From NCBI RefSeq assembly GCF_000003815.2, contig NC_049994.1:8678579-8742578 (forward strand): a DNA stretch of 64,000 nucleotides. The letters are read 5' to 3'. The stretch is from Branchiostoma floridae (Eukaryota; Chordata; Leptocardii; Amphioxiformes; Branchiostomatidae). Shown piece after piece: positions 23,401 to 33,520 of this stretch (its first letter is position 1; every line of letters starts with the position of its first letter). A model generated the notes under the pieces. That model worked only from the letters and a program-made list of their open reading frames with translations, was not told the origin of the DNA and ran no database searches. The translations under genes were made by a program, and so were the position numbers.

Positions 23401-26400
23401 TGCTAAAATTGAAGTTAATGTTGTTGTTACTTTTATAATATAGACGATGAAATGTATCCATTCATTCGGCTTCTGCTCGCCAAAATTGCCGAAAAAAAAG
23501 TGGCGTCTATGAATCATTACAAGGCTCCAGATCCGGAAAAACAAATAACAAACGCAGTTCTCTTGACATATCTACACTCGCTTCTCGGCCGCACAAACAA
23601 AGGGACATTTTGGGGTCATTTTGGCTACCTTCCAACGTTTCCTGGCGGCTAGTAGTGTTGTCAGACAAGAATAGCTGAGTGGAAGCCGTAAGCTGCCGAA
23701 TTGAGACATCGGCAGATACTAGAATGACCTAGAATGCCTTTCGCTTGTGTAGCTAATAAAAAGACCCCATGATATTTAGTCATTTGCTACTCAATTGTGG
23801 CATATAGTTTGGTCTTGACCTAGCTACTGGGAACCACTACTCTAAGAACCAACCCCTGTACTGGGGAAGTACTCTACTACACTCAGATCAAGGACCGAAT
23901 CTATCTAGTGGTAGGATTCAGGCTTGTATATTTCTCTCACGCACACCATAAACCAAGGCCCAAACATGAGGGTTCACGTTTACATTCCTTTTATTCTGAC
24001 GCTTGTACGGTGGTTACAAATAGTCTCACATAAGAGAATGCACAGTACACATCAATGCAAGAATCACACTACAATACAATGCAAAGCACACCCCAATAGT
24101 AAATAGTTTCTAAGTATCCCAGGGACCCCCCGAAACCTCAATTTGGACTGTCTAACCGCACATCATTAAGAACCGCCAAGGGCTCACAGCAAAACACTAA
24201 GTGCTCACCACAATTTGCCGCTTGAGGTACAAGTCATGTTGTCGCGCCGCTCAAAGACCCGTCGGAAGCCCGAGAAACCCGACCGCCGACCGGCCGCCCC
24301 TCAAGGAGGTCGAGATTCTTTGTTCAGAGACCAATGTCCAGTGCTGGAAGCCTCCGTACCGAAGAGGCCTCGTTCTAGAACTACCACCGGCCCTGCCCAA
24401 GAAATTCTATGGAATCTCCAACCCACATATTAACCCTGGGGCATTGAGCGACCGAGACCCGCTTGTCCGAATTAGCAGAGAATTAGGTTTCCACCCAATG
24501 GACAACCGACCCCCCTCCGGACAATTCCGAGATCGGTTCGCCCCGTCAAAACCANNNNNNNNNNNNNNNNNNNNNNNNNNNNNNNNNNNNNNNNNNNNNN
24601 NNNNNNNNNNNNNNNNNNNNNNNNNNNNNNNNNNNNNNNNNNNNNNNNNNNNNNNNNNNNNNNNNNNNNNNNNNNNNNNNNNNNNNNNNNNNNNNNNNNN
24701 NNNNNNNNNNNNNNNNNNNNNNNNNNNNNNNNNNNNNNNNNNNNNNNNNNNNNNNNNNNNNNNNNNNNNNNNNNNNNNNNNNNNNNNNNNNNNNNNNNNN
24801 NNNNNNNNNNNNNNNNNNNNNNNNNNNNNNNNNNNNNNNNNNNNNNNNNNNNNNNNNNNNNNNNNNNNNNNNNNNNNNNNNNNNNNNNNNNNNNNCACAG
24901 TCGAAGTCCGAATTCAAGAAGCCAAAGATACCAGGGTGTCTTGGGTATATAAAGAGAAACTTTCCATCAGAGAGAGATTTTGCATAATGCCAAACGGAAA
25001 CAGCGATTGGTTAGAAGAGCGGCGCGACAACATGACTTGTACCTCAAGCGGCAAATTGTGGTGAGCACTTAGTGTTTTGCTGTGAGCCCTTGGCGGTTCT
25101 TAATGATGTGCGGTTAGACAGTCCAAATTGAGGTTTCGGGGGGTCCCTGGGATACTTAGAAACTATTTACTATTGGGGTGTGCTTTGCATTGTATTGTAG
25201 TGTGATTCTTGCATTGATGTGTACTGTGCATTCTCTTATGTGAGACTATTTGTAACCACCGTACAAGCGTCAGAATAAAAGGAATGTAAACGTGAACCCT
25301 CATGTTTGGGCCTTGGTTTATGGTGTGCGTGAGAGAAATATACAAGCCTGAATCCTACCACTAGATAGATTCGGTCCTTGATCTGAGTGTAGTAGAGTAC
25401 TTCCCCAGTACAGGGGTTGGTTCTTAGAGTAGTGGTTCCCAGTAGCTAGGTCAAGACCAAACTATATGCCACAAATGGTCCCTACACCGTTTATTGAACC
25501 CCATTCCTTTGTTCTTATCCGACTTGTACGGTGGTTTTTAGGTAGTGTATTGTTGTAGTTCTCCCGTCGGGGGCTTGTTGAGTCCTCCGCCGCCGGTTAC
25601 CCTAGGTTGCCAGGGCCCGACCCGCCCGACCGTCCCGCCCCCCTGATCGTTCCATCTTTTGGTGGCCATCGCTAGCCCAATTTCAGTCTCTTCTCTGTCG
25701 GGAGCCCGTAGCGTTGTCCTTTATTATTTTATCTCTCGTGTCGGTTATCGCCCGTACGATTTATCCGCAGGTAAACTCTAGTTTTCTCAGTTTTTCTAAA
25801 TTACGACTCATCGATTCCAACCATGACTAAAGAGCCTGTGTAAGTCCGGCTTGTCCTCTTCCTCCCAAATTCGCATTTTCGTCCTTGTTTGTTTCAAAAG
25901 TATCTTGCCGCTTTCCGCAAATGATTTCTAACGTAGTTAAGGACCTCATAACGATGTCGCTCCTAATTCGAACGGTGATTTCGTATTTTATCATTGTTCA
26001 CCGAGTGGCCAATGTCACCCTGTCGCCACCTGAGTTCGGCCCCTCCTGCCGGCCAACTCCAATCGATGGGGCCCCGCCCTGCTACCCGGGTCTTGGGAAG
26101 AATCATCTCCGGGTCATCGGATCTTACTCCTGGTTCCTTGTCCTTCTTGATTCCCCCTTTTATAAACGTCTACTCGTTAACGTTAGACAATTTAGTTCTG
26201 TGAGAATTTAAGTTTTTCTTCGATTTTGACCAAGTCGTTAACCACCTTCTCAAGTCGACACTTAACTTGTGTTCTGTTAGAAGTTTTGTTCTTTATTTCT
26301 ACTCAATCTCGTATTTTCCCCGTTCCATTTCTTAAATCTTGTCTTGTCGTGTTCTTAGACTTATTCTTGCCACAGTAACGAATATAAAACGTCCAGTTTG

Positions 26401-29400
26401 ATCCGTAGTAACGGCCTCCTACAGTCCTAACCTTTGTTTTACTTTCCGACGTGGTCGTTGTGTTTTTGTGTGTGTCCTAGTTCTGTCAGGTTTGGCCGTG
26501 ATTTCACATTCCACCTTCCGTGTGTTTTTCTCCCTATTTCTGGTTTTAACCCTTAAAGTTGAGCTCCCGTCCCAGGTGCATATTTTGCTGTTCTTGTGTG
26601 GTGGGGAGGGTTTCGTGTGTGTTGACAGTGTGCCTTTTTCGGTTAACTGTAGTCTTGGGTACGGTCGGTAGGCTATCTGTGATCTGACAGTGAGTGATTT
26701 TTCTTTCCGTGTATTTGAGACTTTTGACCCACCTAGTGGCTCTGTAGCGATACACCTAGTTGGATTTTCAAAAGAGTATAAATTTATCCCTTCGAATTCC
26801 TTTTGGTTAGTTGAACTGCAGTTTCTCTACCGTTACGTTGGTCGTGTGTCCAGTTATCTTAGCCGGTCAGATTCCTCCTGTCCAATTTAACTGTTAATTT
26901 GTTAGTCGTGAGTTAAAATTGTGATTCCTGTGTGTGTTTTGTTTATCAAGCGTTTTGACCAGCGGAAGGTTTTCCTGTTATACTTTTTTCGGTACGAAGT
27001 CACTTTTTGCAGGATGACTTTGGTTCTGTGGTTTTAGTTTATTTTATTGTATTGTTGTTTGATCGAATTGATACTGGCCTGTTGCACTGCCTCGTTTGCC
27101 AATGTAGTTTGAATTTTGAAAATTGTTTTGCTGTGCTATCGTGCTAACTCATGTATGACAAATTGGCGCGTTAATGTCAGACACCTGCTCGGACTTTTCC
27201 GAGGGGTTCTCACAGTCTTTGGTAGTCCCTAGGCGGCGTCACTGACTATACCGGTAATTGAGTCGTCATCCTTGTCATTAAGTACCACAAAAATGCCCTG
27301 TTTCGCACGTTTTCAAAATATCACCATCTGGAAAAGAATCAATCTACCATTGTCGTCTCATCCTCCCACCCTTCTGATCTATGACCCCGCCCATCCGGGC
27401 ATTGACATTGATCTGTAATTTTATCTTTCCAACCTTGAGATTTAGACGCAGAACGTTCTGGAAGGTTCTAAGGAATCCCATGTCCCCTGTGGGGCTGGCT
27501 TTTCCGAATCAGACGTTAGCAACCCCCTCCTGTTTTTTAAACTTCCTCGTTAGTTGCCCGTGTAAATTGTCAATCTGCAATCATTTCTCGTCATGTTTGA
27601 GTCCAGTTGGTTGTTTCGTCGGTTCCTTATTATTTTGTACGGTGTTTTTGTTCCGTTATGTTACTCCAGTCCTAGAGGCTAAAATGTCAGCAAATTCGTG
27701 CAGTGCGAGTCCCTTTTTATTGTGTGCTTTCGTCAAAATAGTTTCTTTGAGTCTTTTTGAATTTTTGTAAGTTCTTTGTATCCTAATTGGGTGGTGAGAG
27801 CGCCCAGCATATATTCAAGACAGTTTCTCTTTTCAGTAGTCAGGAATTTACCGGGTGTTGTTCTAACTTTCTCCTACGTGCATGTCTGACCTTTCCCAGG
27901 CCTAGATGAGAAGCGTAGAAAATCTGCAGATGGCCGCCTTCCGGCCAGGTTGTCCCTGAACGATTGCGTAAGCCACATGTTTGTGCAAGGCCCCTCCTAC
28001 CTGTCTTGTACATTTTCCATCCGAAGGCCATCCGGCGTCTCTATGGCAACGGCACGCAAACTCCACGTGCCCTGCACCAAGCAAGACCCTGCCCCGTCTG
28101 CCCGTCAGGGTTGCCTGGCAACGGCCTGGCCACTCCTGGTGGTAGTTCCCTGAAATTTTCTATTTGGTCCAACAAAATACCAAAACCGCACAAGGACGTC
28201 AAAAGGAGCTCTATGATAAGAAAATTCACGGTAAACCTTATGAAATCGGAGATCAAGTGCTCCGCTTAAAACACTCTATTAAGAAGGGATTAGTTAGAAA
28301 GCTGGGCAAAAAGTATTCCGGGCCTTACACGGTAGTAGCCAGAATCGGTGATTCTGCCTATAGGCTCAGGAATAACAGAGGGCGTCGAGAAGAGGTGACG
28401 GCCCATTTCGAGGACTTAAAACTCCTTATCCCCCAGGTCGGAGATCCAGATTTTCTCCCCCCCAGACGCAGACGTCAACGTCGGACCCGACCCAGGGAAC
28501 AGCCCGTCCCGACCGGGGACGCCCGTAACCCGGGACAAAGTCCCTCTGTTTCTCGTCCTCTTACTATACAGGCACAGAACCAGGCCACTACAACGGCATC
28601 AACTCCCGCCGACCCCGCCAGAGATGGACCGACACCCCAACCACCCGACGGGACGCCGATCACCACGTCTCCGCCGAGCCCCGGGGCAACATCATCATGC
28701 CCGGGGACGTCAGCGATGTCATCGTATCCTGACCAGTCGGCGGAGTCATCCCCTGTGGTTCCTGGCCCGTCAGCGACGTCATCGTATCCTGACCAGTCGC
28801 CATCCCCTGGGGCTCCTGTCCCGTCACCGACGTCATCGTATCCTGACTTACTAGCTGCCTCGGACCCAGCCATGACGACGGATCGCCGGACGCGTCCTTC
28901 GCGGTCCATCAACCTTCCAGCATATCTCTCTGACTTCGTGTTTCCCTCGGACGCGTTTGACAGCAGTGCTAGTGATGATTCTGACTCTGACTGAGCTGTC
29001 GGACTTGTGTAGGCTCAGTTCCAGTGACAGTAGGTGTGTAACTACGGACTTATGTATGTTGCATCGACTTCATCTCCAAACTGTGCTGTCGACATATAGA
29101 GATAGACACACCGGACGTTTGTGAGTGTCTAACTTTTCGCGTTGATGGACCAGAGTGTTCCAGAGCTCCCCACGGTAATGGTACTGGCATCGGACTTACG
29201 CTATGCCTCTGTACCAGACCACCAACCCCGGAAGTGACCACGTCGGACTCTTGAACGTGTCACACTTTCGGCAACTTGTTACGCAATCGCGTCCGTGTCG
29301 ACCTCAGCGTCTTGGCGGCGGTCCTGTTCCTTCCTGAGCCGGTCGACCGTGCATCCTGTTCATCCCTAAGTGGTTTCAACAACCTTCATTTGGACATTAT

Positions 29401-32400
29401 GAACTCTTAAGACAGAGACACTGCTCTATTGTAGCTGTTGTGTTTTATTGTTGTATGCGTATTGGTTATGTTTATATGCATGTATTGTTGTTGTGACTGT
29501 GGCCGCTACCCCGTGCAATGCTTATTTCTCTTCAGGTGAACACCGGCTGGGCATCTCCTCTGTCGCCGTGTTGTGCTGGCCTCCGGTTCTGGGTTGGCTT
29601 GGTGGTCATCAATCGTGACTTACGGTGTAGTCCGTACCCTACCCCTCCCTTGCATCGTGCCATACTTGTGTAATTGATTTGATGTGTTGTTGTTTCTAGT
29701 TTAGATTTTGGATGTATGATGAAATGTTAGAGTAGAAGCCTTGGGCGTCACAAACCCACGCCCCTTTAAATATGGGTTCTTTGTCGAGGCTGGGCAAAGC
29801 AAATACATTGCAGGTCTGGGGGGCCTGTGGCGTCGCCGCTTCCACGCCGGGTTAAAATATGGAAGGAGGGTCTAATTCTGCTCACCTTGTGGTTTACTAG
29901 AGCCCCTCCGCCCCAAACGGGGGTCGCCGGGTTAGCACTGGGCCTACCCGATGCGTTACCAACGTCACTCACTTTCTAATGGCCGTCCTACTCCAGCACA
30001 CGTTCGATTCGGACAGTACAGTCGGCGATTCTTGTCATCACGTCACGTCTTCCGGACACTCAGCTCCGAGTCTGCACCACGCCCACCAACAGGTGTGTCT
30101 TCCCGTCCGGCTACCCACACCGTCGCCAGTGTTACTACGCCAGTGTACCGCATCACATTGTCACCCTCCGTCAATCCAGACGTGAGGAAGCCACATGAAC
30201 TGCGACTGCGACGCCGACCGCACCACGTCACTCCACCACGCCATACGTCACCAGGCTGTGTCAGCGACGACAGGTGCGTATACCAACCTCCGCTACGTCG
30301 TCATCACACCTGTACCGCCAACGGCCTCTCCAACGCCGTGTGCCGTCACTTTGTCATCACGTACATCATGCTGTCGCCACGTCTCGTCGATGCTGGGAGC
30401 GTCACCATCTTCGCTCCGCCACGCCGTCATCGGCTTGTGCCAGTCTTCAGTCTCCCGTCGATCCTGACGTTCCTACAGAGACTCTGTCATCTGCGTGTGT
30501 GAGACTGTGCTTTATCATCCGTACCTGACAGCGACAATGCCACGGCCCACCTGACGTCATCTATCTGCGTGTGCGCCATCGTGACTTCTAACTCGCCGCT
30601 TACAGTCAACATATCCAACGGACGTCCACCACCTGCCTGTTGTGTGTGTTTCCTGCCTATGGTGAACGCCAAACCCTCGTGGACTACAGGCACGTGTCAG
30701 GTCTTGACCCCCCGTGCGCACGGGTCCTGTCTTGACCTCCCTTGTGCTAACGAACGATCTGAGTAGACGGTTACGGTTTGTGAGTGACAGAGGTTTCTGC
30801 AGTTCGATGATTCTTGGTTCCTCCTCTCCCATAAAGGCCTTCCCCTGTTTCGAGTGCGCGAAGCCGGTTTACCTGGGCGGTCCCAACAAGGTTATTAGGT
30901 TGTTAAACTAAGAGCATTTTTAGTTCCCGGGTGACAGGCAGAGGGGTGTTCCCCCCGCTCTGTATAAGTCACTTTTTAGGTGGTTAGTGGTTCAGCGGTT
31001 CCCTGTGAAGTCGCGCTTCAAGGGTCAAGTTGAACACTGCCTTGTTTAAGTTTTTATGGGTCTGAGTGGCTCGACCCCTTTCTTTTCTATTATTATGTTT
31101 ATTATCAAATTGTTGTCAATTGTCAAACTTTCCTATGTTGTAAATATGTAGATACCTTTTCTGTTTGGTCAGTCCGGCCTCCTTTTCGCATCTTTGTGGC
31201 GTTTCAAAGAAGAGGTAGGATGTAAGGTCAGAGTTCTCACACAGAGTCAGTGATAGATTGCTGAGTTCGCCCTCCTCCGTGCTTGCTCTTCCCTGGTGAC
31301 TTTCTGGTGTCCCAGTCCCGTGTGCCTGAGTCTCAGGTCGGTTTAAACCATTGCCGACTTCCCATTGCACACCCTGTGGTCCTGGTCACAACACTCAATG
31401 CATTTTTGTATGTTCTATGTACCATTTGTCATGCACTTTGTCTCTTTTTATGTTCTGATGTGCCATTGGTCTCTATTTTCCTTTTCGGCTATGAAGAAAA
31501 GTGGTTAACGACACTCCAAATTCTTTCTTAATCTCTCCAAACCGCTGTATTCCGAACAACTATTCACATCGTTTTCGATCTCCTTTTGGATACCCTGAAA
31601 TGCGCTTAAAAAGCCAAAACAAACTACTTTTTCTCCTTTTAACGACCGACATTATGGTTTCGGTAACGTTTTTTTTCCAAAATGTTTGTGGTTTCCAACA
31701 TCTGCCACCCACATTGTAAATATGTAGGTCAAGGTCATTTGCCTCCTGGCTTTAACCTTGGTCTCCGCTAGGGAGGTGTTTCTGTAGTCCGTTCCAACGT
31801 AGGTAACTAGTTCCCTGTGGACTTTTTGTTCACTGTTTAGTTAATAAGCTCCTATTTTCTGTTCCAACGTAGTAAACTAGGCACCTGTGAACTTTCTGTT
31901 CCCTGTTTAATTAATAAGCTCCCATTTGTTCTAGTTAAGTTTTTTTTCTTAACCTCATTAACTTGACAGTTGTACAACCAGTGGGGACCGCTCACTGCGT
32001 TTATTTTTCAACTATCCGCCAATGTTCTGTATTCTACTGACGTTCGCAGATTATGTACTTGTGTTGCTACCTGTACTGATTTCTGTAATTAGCTACTGGT
32101 CACATGACATACATTGGGGTCCGCCCACTTTACGTACTGTTCACTCTGTTTTCCTACCCCGTTGCTTTGTACAACATATCCTTATATCTTTATACTAATT
32201 GTACTTATTGTTATATTATCTACTGCATTCCTTATATTGCTGGTGTTACCTTTTATGATGCAGGGACGCATCATCGCCGTAGGGGGGGATGGTGTAGTGA
32301 GGATAACTAGAGCCCTATACTCTTAATGCTGAATCACCCCTTATTAGAGCCCTTCCCCGTCATTGACTATTGTATCTTCCCTGTGACTGCCGCACACTGT

Positions 32401-33338
32401 TAGGGTGGTAGCGCGTCTCTGTGACGTCAACCTGTCAACAAGCCACGTGGGCGCCGCTCTTCTAACCAATCGCTGTTTCCGTTTGGCATTATGTAAAATC
32501 TCTCTCTGATGGAAAGTTTCTCTTGATATACCCAAGAAACCCGGGTATCTTTGGCTTTTGGTATTCGGACTTCGACTGTGAACAACCGATCTCGACCTCC
32601 TTGAGGGGCGGCCGGTCGGCGGTCGGGTTTCTCGGGCTTCCGACGGGTCTTTGAGCGGCGCGACGACATGACTTGTACCTCGAGCGGCAAATTGTGGTGA
32701 GCACTTAGTGTTTTGCTGTGAGCCCTTGGCGGTTCTTAATGATGTGCGGTTAGACAGTCCAAATTGAGGTTTCGGGGGGTCCCTGGGATACTTAGAAACT
32801 ATTTACTATTGAGGTGTGCTTTGCATTGTATTGCGATGTGATTCTTGCATTGATGTGTACTGTGCATTCTCTTATGTGAGACTATTTGTAACCACCGTAC
32901 AAGCGTCAGAATAAAAGGAATGTAAACGTGAACCCTCATGTTTGGGCCTTGGTTTATGGTGTGCGTGAGAGAAATATACAAGCCTGAATCCTACCACTAG
33001 ATAGATTTGGTCCTTGATCTGAGTGTAGTAGAGTACTTCCCCAGTACAGGGGTTGGTTCTTAGAGTAGTGGTTCCCAGTAGCTAGGTCAAGACCAATCTA
33101 TATGCCACACAATCATAAAATAATATCTATAAAACACGGAAGTTCTTTTGTACCTTACGGAGAAAACGTTAGTGAAAGGTTTCCCCTTCATGGGTTGGTG
33201 TGTCGATATGGAAGCCAGACTGCCCCAGTCGTTGTTGTGAACCACGTAGCGAGCCGTGGCGGCGTAGTCGCCGTGAGGAGGCGGTGTGGACCCCGCTACC
33301 AACCCGCTCAACATCGCCGTTAGGACCACGGTGAACAT
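20410..33338 (-). CDS. CREG1: CREG-like secreted glycoprotein (cellular repressor of E1A-stimulated genes)
   Basis: Four coding exons read on the minus strand: 33338-33154, 21991-21882, 21356-21221 and 20554-20410 (stop TAG 20410-20412). Phases agree at all junctions and give 191 aa. I start at ATG 33338, which yields a signal-peptide-like N-terminus (MFTVVLTAMLSGLVAG). Family signatures are ARYVVHNNDWGSLASIST, GVPYLFLSPLDV, ILSGKVV and the C-terminal VLDFFGGGNIVTPEDYFN, all close to vertebrate CREG1 (about 220 aa). Known family facts: CREG is a secreted, endolysosomal glycoprotein with an FMN-binding-like split-barrel fold that lacks flavin activity. An N-glycosylation sequon NNAT is visible in exon 2. 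The exon 1 donor is AG|GTAC, chosen because only it keeps phase with exon 2. Intron 1 (11.2 kb) contains the LTR insertion. Confidence 0.93.
21388..21653. mobile_element. fold-back MITE in CREG intron 2
   Basis: The left arm (agttttattttacacaacca, then gttgatcttaacta) is mirrored by the right arm ending in gttgtgtaaaataaaact. The pairing continues inward through 'gatgcctatcaggcatcttc' and 'actggagttctgcttctcgc' to a short loop, so the block is a 266-bp hairpin. It begins only about 30 bp upstream of the acceptor of CREG exon 3. The region near 52560-52600 (gtctgatagacatcgaaacg) is a distant relative. Confidence 0.85.
22000..23790. other. CREG intron 1, part proximal to exon 2
   Basis: Intronic sequence between CREG exon 2 and the LTR insertion. 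It includes a fragment of the dispersed repeat (about 22358-22400) and a small imperfect palindrome (ggacgttatat / atataacgtcc, about 23231-23260). No exon on either strand is supported. Confidence 0.5.
23796..24252 (-). repeat. inverted LTR U5-side arm (left arm of palindrome)
   Basis: This is the reverse complement of 25017-25473 over exactly 457 bp. At every position where I compared them, the two arms agree with each other and differ from the 3' LTR, for example 'ccccaatagt' / 'actattgggg' against 'actattgagg' in the 3' LTR. It starts with TGTGGCATATAG directly after the CAAT duplication. The LTR similarity continues beyond the arm to about 24310, then resumes at 24896-25021 after an extra segment and the gap. 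Confidence 0.85.
24253..25016 (-). repeat. continuation of the inverted LTR, with an extra segment and an assembly gap
   Basis: 24253-24312 and 24896-25021 match the reverse complement of the 3' LTR (about 32650-32580 and 32574-32450). The 24313-24554 segment plus the gap is absent from the 3' LTR, where 'gtcgagatcggttgttcacagtcg' bridges the two parts. Short 'cgagat' words at both edges suggest a deletion in the 3' LTR or its ancestor. 'gggtatataaag' near 24943 looks like a TATA word but lies in the inverted orientation. Confidence 0.65.
24555..24895. other. assembly gap (341 N)
   Basis: A run of N inside the inverted LTR segment. All long open frames overlapping it are artefacts of undetermined codons. 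Its presence next to a palindrome means that local misassembly must be considered. Confidence 1.
25017..25473 (+). repeat. 5' LTR, truncated to its 3' 457 bp (right arm of palindrome)
   Basis: Colinear and without indels against 32653-33109 of the 3' LTR, ending in GCCACA. It begins at 'gagcggcgcgac', which overlaps the end of the inverted copy (…agaagagcggcgc). The two orientations therefore join at a 9-bp shared word, gagcggcgc. The U3 part of a normal 5' LTR (starting TGTAGTG) is missing. Confidence 0.8.
25476..25493 (+). other. possible primer-binding site of the LTR element
   Basis: Two bases after the LTR end (GCCACA aa) the sequence reads TGGTCCCTACACCG. Starting with TGG a few bases after CA is the normal position and form of a tRNA primer-binding site. 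I cannot assign the tRNA with confidence. Confidence 0.4.
25494..28163 (+). other. internal region of the LTR element, no intact coding sequence
   Basis: This 2.7 kb is where gag and most of pol would be expected. No frame shows a zinc knuckle, protease, reverse transcriptase or RNase H motif, and the open frames are short and T-rich. It is either a long untranslated leader, as in non-autonomous large retrotransposon derivatives, or strongly decayed sequence. Confidence 0.5.
28164..28994 (+). CDS. retrotransposon pol 3' end: integrase C-terminal GPY/F domain plus Pro/Ser tail
   Basis: A 276-aa open frame. Residues 1-75 resemble the C-terminus of Ty3/Gypsy integrases: QKELYDKK, then GDQVLRL, then the GPY/F-type motif KYSGPYTVV with YRLR. 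An Arg-rich patch (PPRRRRQRRTRP) follows, then a Pro/Ser/Thr-rich tail with three copies of an SSYPD unit encoded by an approximately 66-bp tandem repeat. The C-terminus has RPSRSINLPAYLSDF and then an Asp/Ser-rich end. The catalytic core (DDE) of integrase and all upstream pol domains are missing, so this is a fragment even though its frame is open. Whether the first ATG is used is unknown. Confidence 0.8.
   Translation: MVQQNTKTAQGRQKELYDKKIHGKPYEIGDQVLRLKHSIKKGLVRKLGKKYSGPYTVVARIGDSAYRLRNNRGRREEVTAHFEDLKLLIPQVGDPDFLPPRRRRQRRTRPREQPVPTGDARNPGQSPSVSRPLTIQAQNQATTTASTPADPARDGPTPQPPDGTPITTSPPSPGATSSCPGTSAMSSYPDQSAESSPVVPGPSATSSYPDQSPSPGAPVPSPTSSYPDLLAASDPAMTTDRRTRPSRSINLPAYLSDFVFPSDAFDSSASDDSDSD
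28995..32280 (+). other. internal region of the LTR element downstream of pol
   Basis: This 3.3 kb between the pol stop codon and the polypurine tract has no recognisable envelope-like or other gene. It contains a GC-rich, CGTCA-word-rich segment (about 29950-30620) with open frames on both strands that I regard as compositional, and a two-copy tandem repeat at 31791-31930. Confidence 0.5.
31791..31930. repeat. two-copy 70-bp tandem repeat
   Basis: 'gttccaacgtag' begins at 31791 and at 31861. The following words (ctgtg.actttttgtt / ctgtgaactttctgtt, gtttagttaataagctcc / gtttaattaataagctcc) are in register over 70 bp. Confidence 0.85.
32281..32292 (+). other. polypurine tract of the LTR element
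   Basis: AGGGGGGGATGG lies immediately before TGTAGTG, the inferred start of the 3' LTR. A G-rich tract at this position primes plus-strand synthesis in LTR elements. One T interrupts it. Confidence 0.55.
32293..33109 (+). repeat. 3' LTR
   Basis: Inferred from TGT…ACA ends (TGTAGTG at 32293, GCCACA at 33109), the preceding polypurine tract and the following CAAT duplication. The length is about 817 bp. The last 457 bp match the 5' partial LTR without indels but with several substitutions, so the two have had time to diverge. The 5' boundary is less certain than the 3' boundary because no second complete copy exists here. Confidence 0.7.
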
Positions 33339-33520
33339 GATGCCGTTTTGATGCTCGCCTGACAACAAATAAAATCTAACGGAACTGTTAGCGCAGATGC
33401 TGAAAACAAGAAATAGTGATTGCGCAGGCAGTACATGGCATTGACCCGGAAGCTGTTTTGAGTAACTTCCGGTGAACCGAAGGATGAGAATGACCTATAT
33501 TTTCATGCCCAACAACAGTT
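33339..33520 (-). promoter_or_regulatory. probable CREG promoter with paired ETS-type sites
   Basis: Upstream of the CREG start codon there are two oppositely oriented ETS-type words, acccggaag (33444-33452) and acttccggtg (33465-33474). There is no obvious TATA box. ETS sites near the start are common in TATA-less promoters; the exact transcription start is not visible. Confidence 0.45.

Larger units (their letters stand above)
23796..33109 (+). mobile_element. Ty3/Gypsy-type LTR insertion with aberrant inverted left end
   Basis: The outer boundaries are TGTGGC (23796) and GCCACA (33109). They are flanked by the same 4 bp, CAAT, at 23792-23795 and 33110-33113, as expected for a target-site duplication. 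The order is: inverted LTR segment (23796-about 25021, with an N gap), partial LTR in normal orientation (25017-25473), internal region (25474-32292), 3' LTR (32293-33109). The internal region carries a plus-strand pol 3'-end ORF with a GPY/F motif, a possible primer-binding site (TGG at 25476) and a G-rich polypurine tract (32281-32292). The rest of gag-pol is not recognisable, so the element is defective. It lies in CREG intron 1, antisense to CREG. Confidence 0.8.

Noticed and set aside
24201-25064. 287-aa open frame across the N gap
   Set aside because: Most of it is undetermined bases; the remainder is LTR sequence.
28475-28912. 145-aa minus-strand frame opposite the retrotransposon pol end
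   Set aside because: A shadow of the GC-rich Pro/Ser tail repeats on the plus strand.
29951-30832. Overlapping open frames on both strands in a CGTCA-rich segment
   Set aside because: Compositional; no envelope-type features (signal peptide, fusion peptide, membrane anchor) or other family features.
33339-33368. Longer N-terminus for CREG from an upstream in-frame TTG
   Set aside because: It would need a non-ATG start; ATG 33338 gives a proper signal peptide.
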